Origin: Curtobacterium sp. 9128
GTDB lineage: Bacteria > Actinomycetota > Actinomycetes > Actinomycetales > Microbacteriaceae
Direction of reading: 5' to 3'
Assembly (NCBI RefSeq): GCF_007673775.1
Contig: NZ_VEAF01000002.1
Coordinates: 559,968-623,967, forward strand
Length of the DNA: 64,000 nucleotides
Positions 1-8,243 of the stretch are shown here, one piece after another; within the stretch, counting starts at the first letter, position 1, and each line of letters begins with the position of its first letter. Under the pieces are notes generated by a model. That model saw only the letters and a program-made list of their open reading frames with translations, was not told where the DNA came from and ran no database searches. The position numbers and the translations under genes were made by a program.

Positions 1-1674
1 CGGCGCGGAGAGCTGCCGACGGAGCACGAGTTCGGTCGGGGTGCGGTGCGTCACGGTGGCGACGCACTCCTCGGGGAGCTGCCACTCCTCCTCGTCGATG
101 CAGACCAGGCGGATCCCGCACGCGGGCCCGTCGCGGAGCAGGCCGACGACGCCGGGCATCGCGCGGAGCCGTCGGGCACCGTCGAGCACGACGACGATCT
201 CCGGCGAGAACCGGGAGCGCATCGACCCGTTCTTCGTCCGTTCCGCGCGACGCTCGGCGAGCACCTGCGTGAGCTCCGCCAGCCGTCGTCCGATCGTCTC
301 GCCGTCCGCACCGAGGAGCGCGAGGGCGTCCTGCCCGCCGGTCGGCCGCAGGTGGGGGAGCCACATCGACCATGCCCACTCGGGCATGTGCTGCTGCGCG
401 GTGAGCACGACGAACTGCACCTCGCGCGGGCTCTGCGTCACCGCGAGCTGTCCGAGGACCCAGCGGCCGAGCTCCCGCGGCGTGGAACCGGCACCGGCGA
501 TGCCGAGCACGCCGACCTCCGCGAGCGGCACGGTCACCGGCACGCCCCGCGTCACCCGGTCCTCGTGCGCGAGGCCGTCGAGGTCGCGGTCGTCCTCCAC
601 CGTCACGGTCGACGGCAGGTCGCCGACGCCGATCCGGACGTGCAGGTGGTCCTTGTCGGACGGCCGGCGCTCCCAGAGACGCCGGCCCGGGGTCGTCGCG
701 ACGACCCGGAGCGATCCGGCGTCCGCCGACGAGGTCCGCCGCGCGTCCCGTTCGGCGAGCACTGCGGCGTCGATGGCCCGCTCGAGCGCGGCCACACGCT
801 CCCGGTGCTCGGCGACCTGCTTCCGGTGGCTCTTCTTCCCCGTCCGACGCGAGGTCACCGTCTGCCCGACGACCATGATCGGCGTCATCGCCGCGAACAG
901 CAGGTAGAAGGGCGAGTGGAACACCGTGGCCATCACGATGCCGAACATCGCCGGGACGAACACCATGATCCAGGGGATCGCCGAGCGCTGCGGCGGCACC
1001 GGCGGCTTCGGGATCCGGAACTGCGTCGTCAGGAACGGCGGGAGCAGTCGCGGCGGCCGGTTGAAGTCCAGCTGGCCGGAGTCCGGCGGCCGGAGGAGCA
1101 TGCGGTCGACGACCTCGACCGGCCGCACGGTGAGGACGGTCGAGCCGATGGTGACCAGCGCGTCGGGCACCCACGCTGCCCACTCGTCGCCGATCGCGTC
1201 CTGCTCCAGCCGAGCCGTCAGCGAACCTGCTGAACCGGTTACCGCCTCGCCACTGTGGGCCCGCCGGACCGTCACGGTCCCGTCGAAGGCGATCCGGGCC
1301 TCCAGGCCGGGCAGGTCGGCCGCTGCGGCGCCCACCAGGGGCGCGCCGTCCTCGTCGAGCGCGATGCGGACCGTGCCGGGGGAGAGCCGGCGTGCGCGCC
1401 CGGCGTCGACGCCGCCGACGACGAGCAGGTGCACGATCCCACGCTCGGTCTCGGGCCGGTCGGTTCCGCCGACGTGCAGGACCGCGCCGTCCACGAGCCC
1501 GCTGCGGGCGAACGGCACGTCGCCGTCGGAGGCATCGGACGGCATCGTCGCGCCGCCCGTGCGCCGCGCCATCGCGTCGACGACGCTGCGCATCGGCGTC
1601 TGCGCGGGGGCGTCGACGAGGACGTCCGAGCTCTCGCCCGTGACGTCGTCGACGACCGTGACGACGACGCGCAT
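1..1674 (-). CDS. eccC: EccC-type type VII secretion ATPase (FtsK/SpoIIIE family), N-terminal part only
   Basis: The reading frame is open from an ATG at 1674 to the window edge, giving 558 residues; the C-terminal part lies outside. Residues 1 to about 220 form a beta-rich domain of the sort found before the membrane anchor in FHA/FtsK-type EccC proteins. Then comes a proline-rich stretch with the motif DFNRPPRLLPP, two closely spaced hydrophobic helices at about 232-272, and a charged coiled region. From about residue 340 a nucleotide-binding-like domain starts (GIAGAGST). EccC proteins are the motor and coupling protein of type VII secretion and recognise WXG100 substrates. The start overlaps the stop of the upstream gene (TGATG), so translation is coupled. 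The WXG100 genes upstream support the assignment; the later ATPase domains cannot be checked here. Confidence 0.85.
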   Translation of the reverse strand, partial: MRVVVTVVDDVTGESSDVLVDAPAQTPMRSVVDAMARRTGGATMPSDASDGDVPFARSGLVDGAVLHVGGTDRPETERGIVHLLVVGGVDAGRARRLSPGTVRIALDEDGAPLVGAAAADLPGLEARIAFDGTVTVRRAHSGEAVTGSAGSLTARLEQDAIGDEWAAWVPDALVTIGSTVLTVRPVEVVDRMLLRPPDSGQLDFNRPPRLLPPFLTTQFRIPKPPVPPQRSAIPWIMVFVPAMFGIVMATVFHSPFYLLFAAMTPIMVVGQTVTSRRTGKKSHRKQVAEHRERVAALERAIDAAVLAERDARRTSSADAGSLRVVATTPGRRLWERRPSDKDHLHVRIGVGDLPSTVTVEDDRDLDGLAHEDRVTRGVPVTVPLAEVGVLGIAGAGSTPRELGRWVLGQLAVTQSPREVQFVVLTAQQHMPEWAWSMWLPHLRPTGGQDALALLGADGETIGRRLAELTQVLAERRAERTKNGSMRSRFSPEIVVVLDGARRLRAMPGVVGLLRDGPACGIRLVCIDEEEWQLPEECVATVTHRTPTELVLRRQLSAP

Positions 1675-2597
1675 CAGGCGTCCGTCTCGACCGGATCCGG
1701 CTGCCCGACGGGCGACGTCGGGACGGATGCCGCGAGCGGCATGGAGAGCCCGAGGTCCATCCAGCGCACCGTGCCGAGGACGTCCGAGACGTGCGTCCCG
1801 TCGCGGCGCGCCTCGATCGTCCACCGCGCCAGTGCGTGCGGCGCCGCCGCGACGCAGGCCCACCGGCCGCCGGGGCGCTCGAGCAGGCGGGCGAGTTCTC
1901 GACCGTCCTCCCCGGACGGCACCTTCGCCACGACCAGGAGGCCCGGGGTCGCGTCCGCCGCGACCGCAGCGACCGCCTCGCGGACCGACACGGCGACGCC
2001 GCCGGTGGACCCGACGCCGACGGTGAGCACCGCGGTGCCGGTCGACCAGGGGTCGGTCCTGACCTGGTCCACGATCCGCCGGAGCACGGCGTCCCGGGCT
2101 GCCGACTCGCCGGCCAGGGCGACGATCCCGCGCACGCGCCGCAGGTCGACGAGCACCGTGTCGTCCCCCGCGGTGCCGACGGACACGACCGCGGTGAACT
2201 CGGTCGGGGCGCTGCCGACGAGCGGGACCGCCTGCAGCGCCCACATCGGCGCCGACCACGACCGGCCGTCCGGCGTGGCGGTCCACGGCTGGGGCGGGGC
2301 CGTCGTCGGCGATGCCAGGTCGAGCCGCACGGTGGTGCCGACCGTGATGCGGAGGGCACCGGGGAAGACCACGCCGGCGGCCTCGCAGGACGCCGCGACC
2401 GCGCGGAGCACCCGGTCGATGCCCCACGGCGCGGCCGGGTCGCGGCGGGCCTGGTCGGCCCAGGCGACGGCGTCGGTCGCGGTCCGCCGTCGGACGGCGA
2501 CGATGGTCGGGATGACGAACGCGAGTGTGCCGAGGAACAGCACCGCCGACATCGTCAGCAGCAGGTGCGACTCCGGGTGGACGAAGGACCAGGTCAC
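1674..2597 (-). CDS. Unknown membrane-anchored protein of the type VII locus
   Basis: A 307-residue protein with a GTG start that overlaps the preceding stop (GTGA). One hydrophobic helix lies near the N terminus (about residues 12-34), followed by an Arg-rich stretch, so the remaining 270 residues are probably cytosolic. The middle part (about 120-210) alternates short beta strands with the motifs WALQAVPLVG and VLVDLRRVRGIVALAG. It looks loosely like the C-terminal alpha/beta domain found in LysM/BTAD-type membrane proteins near actinobacterial secretion loci; that resemblance is from memory only. It sits directly upstream of and coupled to eccC, which suggests a role in assembly or regulation of the secretion apparatus. 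No specific function can be given. Confidence 0.7.
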   Translation of the reverse strand: MTWSFVHPESHLLLTMSAVLFLGTLAFVIPTIVAVRRRTATDAVAWADQARRDPAAPWGIDRVLRAVAASCEAAGVVFPGALRITVGTTVRLDLASPTTAPPQPWTATPDGRSWSAPMWALQAVPLVGSAPTEFTAVVSVGTAGDDTVLVDLRRVRGIVALAGESAARDAVLRRIVDQVRTDPWSTGTAVLTVGVGSTGGVAVSVREAVAAVAADATPGLLVVAKVPSGEDGRELARLLERPGGRWACVAAAPHALARWTIEARRDGTHVSDVLGTVRWMDLGLSMPLAASVPTSPVGQPDPVETDA

Positions 2598-3304
2598 GCG
2601 GCGCCCCCGAGCTCGTGCAGCCGATGCTCCAGCGTGGTCGGCTCCGCTCCCGGGACGTCGGCCCAGCGGAAGGTCGTCATGATCGCGTCGAAGAGGGCGA
2701 CGAGCGCGTCGGTGAGCCGCTCGTCGGTCCCGGGTGCGCTGATCGCGGAGAACGACATCACCACCCAGCGGCCGGGGCGGTGCGGCACCGGGATCGTGTA
2801 GACCACCTGGCGGTCGTCGACGACGGGGAGGTCCTGACCGAGCTCCGGCAGCTCCGCGGCGGGGTCGACCCGCCGGACGACGGTCTCGGTGCGGGCCGCG
2901 ATGCCGCCGTCCACCTCGCGGATGCCGGGGTCGTCCTCGTCGCGACGATCGGGGAGCGCGTCGGCGAGGAGCTGGGCGATGACCTGCTCCGGCGCCTCGT
3001 CGGACTCGTCGTCCACCTCGGTCTCGATGACGGAGACCGGCGGGGTGAAACCGTCGACCGGGCGCACCGGCAGGTACACGGCCGTCGCGCCGTTGTCGCC
3101 TGCCTCGACCACGGTCGCGGTGAGGCGCTTCCGCATCTCCTGCCGGAGCGGTTCGGCACGGTCACGGGGCAGGTCGTCCGGGAGCGCGCCAGCGATGACC
3201 TGCCGCACGATCGTCGCGAGCTCCTGCCGGGACTCCTCGCGAGCGGGGAGCCGGGCCCACCCCGGCGGGACGACCATGACGAACGAGGCGGTGAGGTCGG
3301 TCAT
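2594..3304 (-). CDS. Unknown soluble protein of the type VII locus (A)
   Basis: A 236-residue acidic protein without signal peptide or membrane segment. The N terminus contains MVVPPGWARLP, and the C-terminal third is beta-rich followed by a helix (VVMSFSAISAPGTDERLTDA). Its ATG overlaps the stop of the previous gene (ATGA), and its own stop overlaps the next start (GTGA), so it is produced in step with its neighbours. I do not recognise the family. By position between the WXG100 substrates and EccC it could be a cytosolic chaperone or adaptor, as EspG is in mycobacteria, but no sequence similarity to EspG is visible to me. Confidence 0.7.
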   Translation of the reverse strand: MTDLTASFVMVVPPGWARLPAREESRQELATIVRQVIAGALPDDLPRDRAEPLRQEMRKRLTATVVEAGDNGATAVYLPVRPVDGFTPPVSVIETEVDDESDEAPEQVIAQLLADALPDRRDEDDPGIREVDGGIAARTETVVRRVDPAAELPELGQDLPVVDDRQVVYTIPVPHRPGRWVVMSFSAISAPGTDERLTDALVALFDAIMTTFRWADVPGAEPTTLEHRLHELGGAA

Positions 3305-3936
3305 GCGGCGACTCCGTTCCGGACGGCGGCGAGCAGGTCGACGACCTCGGTGCCGAAGACGGGCACGACCTCGAGGTCACGGGTCCGCCAGAGGACCCGC
3401 GTGTCGACGCGGGTGCCGTCGTCGAGCGCCTCGCGGCGGACCGCGCACACGGTCGCCCAGACGGCACCGTCGTCGTCGAGGTCGTACCGCGTGACGACGG
3501 GACCCTCCCCACCGATGTGCTCGGGGAGCTCGTCGACGGCCGGCCGCTCGACCGGCAGGCCGCCCTCGGCGCCCGCGAGCTCGAGCAGCCCCTCGTCGCC
3601 GTCCTCCGCGAGGCCCACGGACACCACCACGGGGAGCGGCCACCGGTTCGGCACGCCGAGGCCGGCGACGAGCCGGTCGCCGCCGTCGAGCGCTGCCCGG
3701 AACTCGAGCAGGGTGTCGAGCGCCGTGACCGGGTCGACCTCGCTTCCGTCGGCGAAGAGCCGCTGCTCACCCTCGGCGTCGCGGTCGACCTGCACGATCG
3801 CCGCGAAGAGCCGGAGGGCCTCGGCCCGCCAGGCCGGGGTGGCCTCGGCGACGTCGGGGACGACGAGCCACTGCGGGGGCTCGACGTCGATCCGTGAGGT
3901 GAGGGCGGGTGCTGCGCCGGAGGGTGCTGCGCTCAT
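3301..3936 (-). CDS. Unknown soluble protein of the type VII locus (B)
   Basis: A 211-residue acidic protein if started at the ATG at 3936, which has GGAG a few bases upstream. A longer frame reaches 4044, but that would run into the upstream gene, which ends at 3999. No signal peptide or transmembrane helix is seen. The C-terminal half (TRYDLDDDGAVWATVCAVRR, then VDTRVLWRTRDLEVVPVFG) is beta-rich. The stop overlaps the next gene by four bases. The protein is similar in size and layout to its neighbour at 2594-3304, so the two may be distant paralogues or partners. No function can be assigned. Confidence 0.7.
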   Translation of the reverse strand: MSAAPSGAAPALTSRIDVEPPQWLVVPDVAEATPAWRAEALRLFAAIVQVDRDAEGEQRLFADGSEVDPVTALDTLLEFRAALDGGDRLVAGLGVPNRWPLPVVVSVGLAEDGDEGLLELAGAEGGLPVERPAVDELPEHIGGEGPVVTRYDLDDDGAVWATVCAVRREALDDGTRVDTRVLWRTRDLEVVPVFGTEVVDLLAAVRNGVAA

Positions 3937-3998
3937 GGGCTCCACTGGTCCGTGCTCCTGTGCTGCTCGGGTCGTGCTCGGTGTCTCGGAGGTCGACC

Positions 3999-5453
3999 TC
4001 AGACGCTGATCGGGTGCTTGATCGCGTTCCAGTCGTCGGTCCACGGACGCTTCTTGTCCGCGCCGTCACCGATCGGGTTGATGACGAGACCGGCGATCGA
4101 GTAGTCCCTGCCCCAGACGGCCATGCCGCCGTTGACGTAGGTGTGCCACTTCGGGGCGGAGCCGACCACGGCGCCGAGCCCGTTCGCGCCGCCCCACTTG
4201 CCGAGGTCGTTGCGCAGCAGCTGGAAGTCGACGCCGCCGATCCGTTCCGCCCAGCCAGTGAACCCCTGCTTGGTGAACAGATCGGAACCGAACTGTTTCG
4301 AGATCGTGGCCCAGTCGTTCCGGATCGTCGTGCCGATCTTCGGGATGTTCCACCAGTTCGGGTTGTCCGTGAACTTCCCCATCAGGTCGTCCATCCGCTT
4401 GATGGCGATCTGGGTGACGTCCCCGTCGAGCTTGTCCGCGACCTTCATGTCCGCGTACGCGTCGTCGAGGCTCTTCGTCTTCGAGAGCCACCCGCCGATC
4501 GCGTCGTTCCGGAGCTTGGCGATCTTGCCGAGGTCGACCTTGAGTCCGTTCTGCACGGCGGACTTCCCGGCGGTGATGCCCTTGCTCACGGCGATCGACG
4601 TCGCCTTCGTGATCCCGACGCCGACGCCGAGCGTCACGACACCGACGACCGCCATCACCAGGTCGAAGACGTTGCCCTCGCCGAGCGCGGTGAGCCCGAT
4701 CTGTGCGACGAGACTCACCCCGGCCGCGACCGCACCCATGATCGCGAGCACGCCGACGCCGGGGATGAGGATCGCCAGTGCCGCGAGGGCGATGCCGATG
4801 TAGGTGAAGATCTTGACGAGGATCTTCAGCAGCTTCGAGAAGAACGCCTTGATCTTGTCGCCGAGGGTGTCGTGGAGCCCGTCGTCCCACGCCGCACGGA
4901 TGGTCGACGCCGCGGCCTTGCCCGCGCCGTCGAGCGCCGACAGGGCGTTCCGCAACTTCGCCTTCGCGGCGTCCATCGCGTCGTTCGCCCGTGTCGTCGC
5001 GGAGTGCTTCGCGTCGATCGCGGACTGTTCGTCGTCCGTCAGCGGGGGAGCGTCACTCGCGCGGTTCTGCGACGGGTCCGGCATCGCCGACGCCGCGGCA
5101 CCGGACTGCTGCGCGGCCTCGGCGTCCTGCAGTGCGGCGGCCGATTCGCTGAGCCCCTGCTCGAGCGACGGTACGTACCCCGCGAGGGCCTTGAGGATCG
5201 CGTCGTACCGGCCCGAGATCTTCTGCAGGGACTCGGCGACCTCCTTGCTCTTCTTCCGGACCGCGTCCGCGGTCTCGCCCTTGAACTTGCTCTCGTCGCC
5301 GTCGCCGATGCTCTTCAGGACCGCGGCCTCGGACGTGATCTCCGCCGCCATGGCCGTGTAGTACGCGATGAGCTCGCCGATGACGACGGTGTCCGCGATG
5401 ACCGGGTCGGTCGACTCGCCGAGCAGGCCCCAGTTCCCTGCGCGCACCGGCAT
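3999..5453 (-). CDS. Large type VII-associated protein, copy 1 (helical N-domain, hydrophobic core, unique C-domain)
   Basis: A 484-residue protein. Residues 1-195 are almost entirely helical (YYTAMAAEITSEAAVLKSIG, then coiled coil). Residues 203-282 contain an amphipathic helix and several hydrophobic segments (FFSKLLKILVKIFTYIGIAL), which could insert into a membrane. Residues 290-484 form a distinct Trp-rich C-terminal domain. Residues 1-235 match the copy at 6443-7861 closely while the C-terminal domains differ. That is the layout of LXG-like or polymorphic type VII effectors with a shared trafficking domain and variable tip. The start overlaps the stop of the 101-aa gene upstream (TGATG). 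A structural membrane component is the alternative. No dedicated immunity gene is recognisable next to it. Confidence 0.75.
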   Translation of the reverse strand: MPVRAGNWGLLGESTDPVIADTVVIGELIAYYTAMAAEITSEAAVLKSIGDGDESKFKGETADAVRKKSKEVAESLQKISGRYDAILKALAGYVPSLEQGLSESAAALQDAEAAQQSGAAASAMPDPSQNRASDAPPLTDDEQSAIDAKHSATTRANDAMDAAKAKLRNALSALDGAGKAAASTIRAAWDDGLHDTLGDKIKAFFSKLLKILVKIFTYIGIALAALAILIPGVGVLAIMGAVAAGVSLVAQIGLTALGEGNVFDLVMAVVGVVTLGVGVGITKATSIAVSKGITAGKSAVQNGLKVDLGKIAKLRNDAIGGWLSKTKSLDDAYADMKVADKLDGDVTQIAIKRMDDLMGKFTDNPNWWNIPKIGTTIRNDWATISKQFGSDLFTKQGFTGWAERIGGVDFQLLRNDLGKWGGANGLGAVVGSAPKWHTYVNGGMAVWGRDYSIAGLVINPIGDGADKKRPWTDDWNAIKHPISV

Positions 5454-5758
5454 CAGGCGTTCCCCGCGTCCGTGGTCTCGGTGGTGAGCTTGTCGTGCAG
5501 GTCCTGCTCGAGGTCGGTCCAGTTCTGGGTGGCCTTCTGCATCTTGTCGCGCAGGTCGGCGATCGCGCCCTTCATCTTGTTCCGGTGGATCTTCCAGTCA
5601 CCGGAGAAGTCGTGCATCGCCTTGTACACGTCGTGCTGCCCGTACACCTGGTCGAGTGCACGGTCGTCGGACTTCTGGTGCTCGAGCTCGTCCGAGATGT
5701 GCTGCAACTTCGTCGTCGAGTCCTCGAGGACTTCCTTCGTGATGATGAGGTCGGCCAT
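5453..5758 (-). CDS. WXG100-sized helical partner protein, copy 1
   Basis: A 101-residue, highly charged, wholly helical protein starting MADLIITKEVLEDSTTKL, with a turn around FSGDWKIHRNKMKG. Size and helix-turn-helix layout resemble WXG100 proteins, but the exact W-x-G is absent; a Trp sits at the same place in the turn. In type VII systems such proteins dimerise with a partner helical hairpin. Here the natural partners are the WXG100 protein just upstream or the helical N-domain of the large protein just downstream, whose start overlaps this stop. A nearly identical paralogue lies at 7861-8166. Confidence 0.8.
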   Translation of the reverse strand: MADLIITKEVLEDSTTKLQHISDELEHQKSDDRALDQVYGQHDVYKAMHDFSGDWKIHRNKMKGAIADLRDKMQKATQNWTDLEQDLHDKLTTETTDAGNA

Positions 5759-5870
5759 GGATCCTCCGGGGTCGGATGGTCAGCAGCGGATCCGGTGCTC
5801 CGTGTGGGCGCCGGGGTGGAACCGGATCGGTCCGCGCCCCGGATCGGGACGCGGACCGGCGGTGGCGGGA

Positions 5871-6164
5871 CTACTTGATCGCGTTCGCGAGTTCCTGGTC
5901 CGTCTGCTGCAGCGCCTCGGCCGCCTTGTTGAGGTACATCGACATGCCCTCGAGGCCCTCGATGGTCTTCGTCGCACCGTCGTTGAACTCCTGGTACGAG
6001 CTGCCGAAGGCGACCGACGACTGGTCGGTGACGTAGCCACCCGAGATCAGCGAGTCCACCAGCGACTTCAGCTCGCGCAGCTTCGACGTGATGTCCTGCT
6101 CGCCGTTCACGAGTCGGGTCGCGGCGTCCTGCATCTCGCCGTAGGTCACGTTCAAGTTGGGCAT
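5871..6164 (-). CDS. WXG100 family type VII secretion protein, copy 1
   Basis: A 97-residue ESAT-6-like protein starting MPNLNVTYGEMQDAATRL. Two long helices surround a central turn (LISGGYVTDQSSVAFG), followed by FNDGATKTIEGLEGMSMYL. Length and helix spacing fit the WXG100 family, which are small secreted dimeric substrates of EccC. It differs from the copy at 8244-8537 by a single residue (Met versus Thr after GMS), and the DNA is also nearly identical, so the duplication is recent or kept uniform by gene conversion. It starts the second module after a 278-bp non-coding gap and probably has its own promoter there. Confidence 0.92.
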   Translation of the reverse strand: MPNLNVTYGEMQDAATRLVNGEQDITSKLRELKSLVDSLISGGYVTDQSSVAFGSSYQEFNDGATKTIEGLEGMSMYLNKAAEALQQTDQELANAIK

Positions 6165-6442
6165 TGCCTGCTCCTGTCGTTCGTCTTCACCCCCGATCGA
6201 GGGACAGATGAGACGTTATTTCACGATGGAACCAGTTCGCGGGGTACGTTTTCCCGGATCAGCGCGGTGATCGCCTACACACGATTGTGCAGATTCCAGC
6301 ATTTCGGCAGCGGCGTCGACTCGATACGGTTCGGTATTCGTATGTCACCCGTTATGAAATACCAGTCGGAACGGCGTGTCGCACGTTGCCGACGGAACGC
6401 GATGTCCCCCGTTCTGCGGACCGGACATGTCCCGCGGACGGG
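6165..6442. promoter_or_regulatory. Non-coding spacer between the two type VII modules, with an inverted repeat
   Basis: This 278-bp gap is visibly less GC-rich than its surroundings. It contains an imperfect inverted repeat at 6333-6363 (arms GGTATT and AATACC). It lies upstream of the WXG100 gene ending at 5871 and downstream of the large gene ending at 6443. It may hold a terminator for the first module and a promoter for the second. I could not pick convincing -35 and -10 hexamers. Confidence 0.4.
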
Positions 6443-7861
6443 TCAGAACCCGTGCACGAGCGCTCCGGACGCCTCCTCGTAGCCCGGCACGCGCTCCTGG
6501 TCGGAGCCCCACCCGGTGGGCTTGATGCCTTGGCCGTAGACGAAGGTGTTCGTCCAGCTCAGCACGACGCGACCGCCGGCGACGACCTTGTGCCACGCGG
6601 GCAGGGCAGCGATGTCGACGCCGTAGTCACCCTTCATCGCGACCTTCATCGCGTCCATCTCGATCTGCCGATCGACGCTGAACAGGCGGTCGGCGCGCCA
6701 GTTCCCCTTGACGAGCACGTCCGAGATCTTGCCCTTGTCCTCGGCCCACAGTGTCTTGTTCGGGTGCCACCAGTTCGGCTTCTCCTTGAAGCCGCCGAGC
6801 ACGTTCTTCATCGTGGTGTCGAACCGCACGTCGGTGAGCCGGTTGATGTGCCGGTCGATGGTGCCGACCGTCCGCGCGGCGGAGGAGTCGTCGAGGGCGT
6901 TCTCGATCGTGCGTGCCCGGACGTCCTGCAGCTTCTTGATCTTGTCGAGGTTCATCTTCTCGAACCCCTTCATGCCCTTGGCGAGCCCGGCGGTCTTCGC
7001 GACCGAGGCCGCCTTCGTGACGATGCCTCCGACGCCGACGAGCACCAGACCGACCGCCGAGGTGATCACGTCGAGCCACGAGCCCTCGCCCATGCCGGCG
7101 AGCGCGATGTTGGCGACCAGGGTCACCGAGGCAGCCACCGCGGCCATGAAGGTCAGCATCCCGACGCCGGGGATGAGGATCGCGAGCGCCGCCAACGCGA
7201 TGCCGATGTAGGTGAAGATCTTCACGAGGATCTTCAGCAGCTTCGAGAAGAACGCCTTGATCTTGTCGCCGAGGGTGTCGTGCAGCCCGTCGTCCCACGC
7301 CGCGCGGATCGTCGACGCCGCCGCCTTGCCCGCCGCGGTGAGCCCGTCCACGGCTCGACGCAGCCGGGCGACCGCGGCATCGGCGCTGTCACTCGCGGCG
7401 CTCTCCGCACGGTGCTTCGCGTCGATCGCGCCCTGTTCCTCGTCCGTCAGCGGGGGAGCGTCACTCGCGCGGTTCTGCGACGGGTCCGGCATGGATCCGG
7501 CACGCGTCCCCGCGGCCGCCGCGTCCTCGGCGTCGCGGAGCGCTGCGGCGGACTCGGTGAGCGCGGTCTCGAGGCTCGGCACGTACCCGGTGAGGGCATC
7601 GCGGATCGCCTCGTAGCGGCCGGCCGTCTTCTGCAACGAGGCCGCCACCTCCTTGCTCTTCGCTCGCACGGCATCGGCGGACTCGCCCTTGAACCGGCTC
7701 TCGTCCCCGTCGCCGATGCTCTTCAGGACGGCGGCTTCGCTCGTGATCTCCTGGGCCATCGTCGTGTAGTAGGCCACGAGCTCCTGGACGACGGGTACGT
7801 CGGCCACGATCGGGTCGGACGACTCGTGCAGGAGTCCCCAGTTGCCGCTGCGGGCGGGCAT
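6443..7861 (-). CDS. Large type VII-associated protein, copy 2 (divergent C-domain)
   Basis: A 472-residue paralogue of the protein at 3999-5453. The start is the ATG at 7861, which overlaps the stop of the 101-aa gene by one base (TGATG); the frame stays open further upstream but that is overlap with coding sequence. The helical N-domain and the segment KAAASTIRAAWDDGLHD through the hydrophobic FFSKLLKILVKIFTYIGIAL are shared with copy 1. From about residue 235 the hydrophobic segments and the C-terminal domain diverge (for example PNWWHPNKTLWAEDKGK), although Trp-rich spots recur. A conserved delivery part with a variable C-terminal part suggests an effector family, but no catalytic motif is recognisable. 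Confidence 0.75.
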   Translation of the reverse strand: MPARSGNWGLLHESSDPIVADVPVVQELVAYYTTMAQEITSEAAVLKSIGDGDESRFKGESADAVRAKSKEVAASLQKTAGRYEAIRDALTGYVPSLETALTESAAALRDAEDAAAAGTRAGSMPDPSQNRASDAPPLTDEEQGAIDAKHRAESAASDSADAAVARLRRAVDGLTAAGKAAASTIRAAWDDGLHDTLGDKIKAFFSKLLKILVKIFTYIGIALAALAILIPGVGMLTFMAAVAASVTLVANIALAGMGEGSWLDVITSAVGLVLVGVGGIVTKAASVAKTAGLAKGMKGFEKMNLDKIKKLQDVRARTIENALDDSSAARTVGTIDRHINRLTDVRFDTTMKNVLGGFKEKPNWWHPNKTLWAEDKGKISDVLVKGNWRADRLFSVDRQIEMDAMKVAMKGDYGVDIAALPAWHKVVAGGRVVLSWTNTFVYGQGIKPTGWGSDQERVPGYEEASGALVHGF

Positions 7862-8166
7862 CAGGCGTTCCCCGCGTCCGTGGTCTCGGTGGTGAGCTTG
7901 TCGTGCAGGTCCTGCTCGAGACCAGCCCAGTTCTCCACGGACTTCTGCATCTTGTCCCGGAGCGTCGACACGGCGCCCTTCATCTTGTTGCGGTGGATCT
8001 TCCAGTCGCCGGAGAAGTCGTGCATCGCCTTCTGGACGTCGTGCTGGCCGTACACCTCGGTGAGTGCGCGGTCGTCGGACTTCTGGTGCTCGAGCTCGTC
8101 CGAGATGTGCTGCAGCTTGGTCGCGGAGTCCTCGAGGACGGCGCGGGTGATGATGAGGTCGGCCAT
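7861..8166 (-). CDS. WXG100-sized helical partner protein, copy 2
   Basis: A 101-residue charged helical protein starting MADLIITRAVLEDSATKL, nearly the same as the copy at 5453-5758, with the central turn FSGDWKIHRNKMKG and an identical tail KLTTETTDAGNA. It lies between the WXG100 gene and the large gene and overlaps the latter by one base. Its conservation in both modules, together with the conserved N-domain of the large protein, suggests these two parts bind each other, perhaps as a secretion-targeting dimer. Confidence 0.8.
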   Translation of the reverse strand: MADLIITRAVLEDSATKLQHISDELEHQKSDDRALTEVYGQHDVQKAMHDFSGDWKIHRNKMKGAVSTLRDKMQKSVENWAGLEQDLHDKLTTETTDAGNA

Positions 8167-8243
8167 GGGTGCTCCCGATCGACGGAGGTGGACACGAGCG
8201 GTGCCCGGGGTCCCGCGCGGCGGCGGGACTCCGGGCGGCCCGA

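Noticed and set aside
46..1233. Long plus-strand open frame opposite eccC
   Set aside because: It is an antisense shadow: Arg/His/Asp-rich, no family features, while the minus strand encodes a coherent EccC with membrane helices and coupling to its neighbour.
3909..6482. 857-codon plus-strand open frame
   Set aside because: It spans three minus-strand genes and the gaps between them. Its composition (RRDHRHDRV-type) is the GC-rich antisense pattern, and no start signal is seen.
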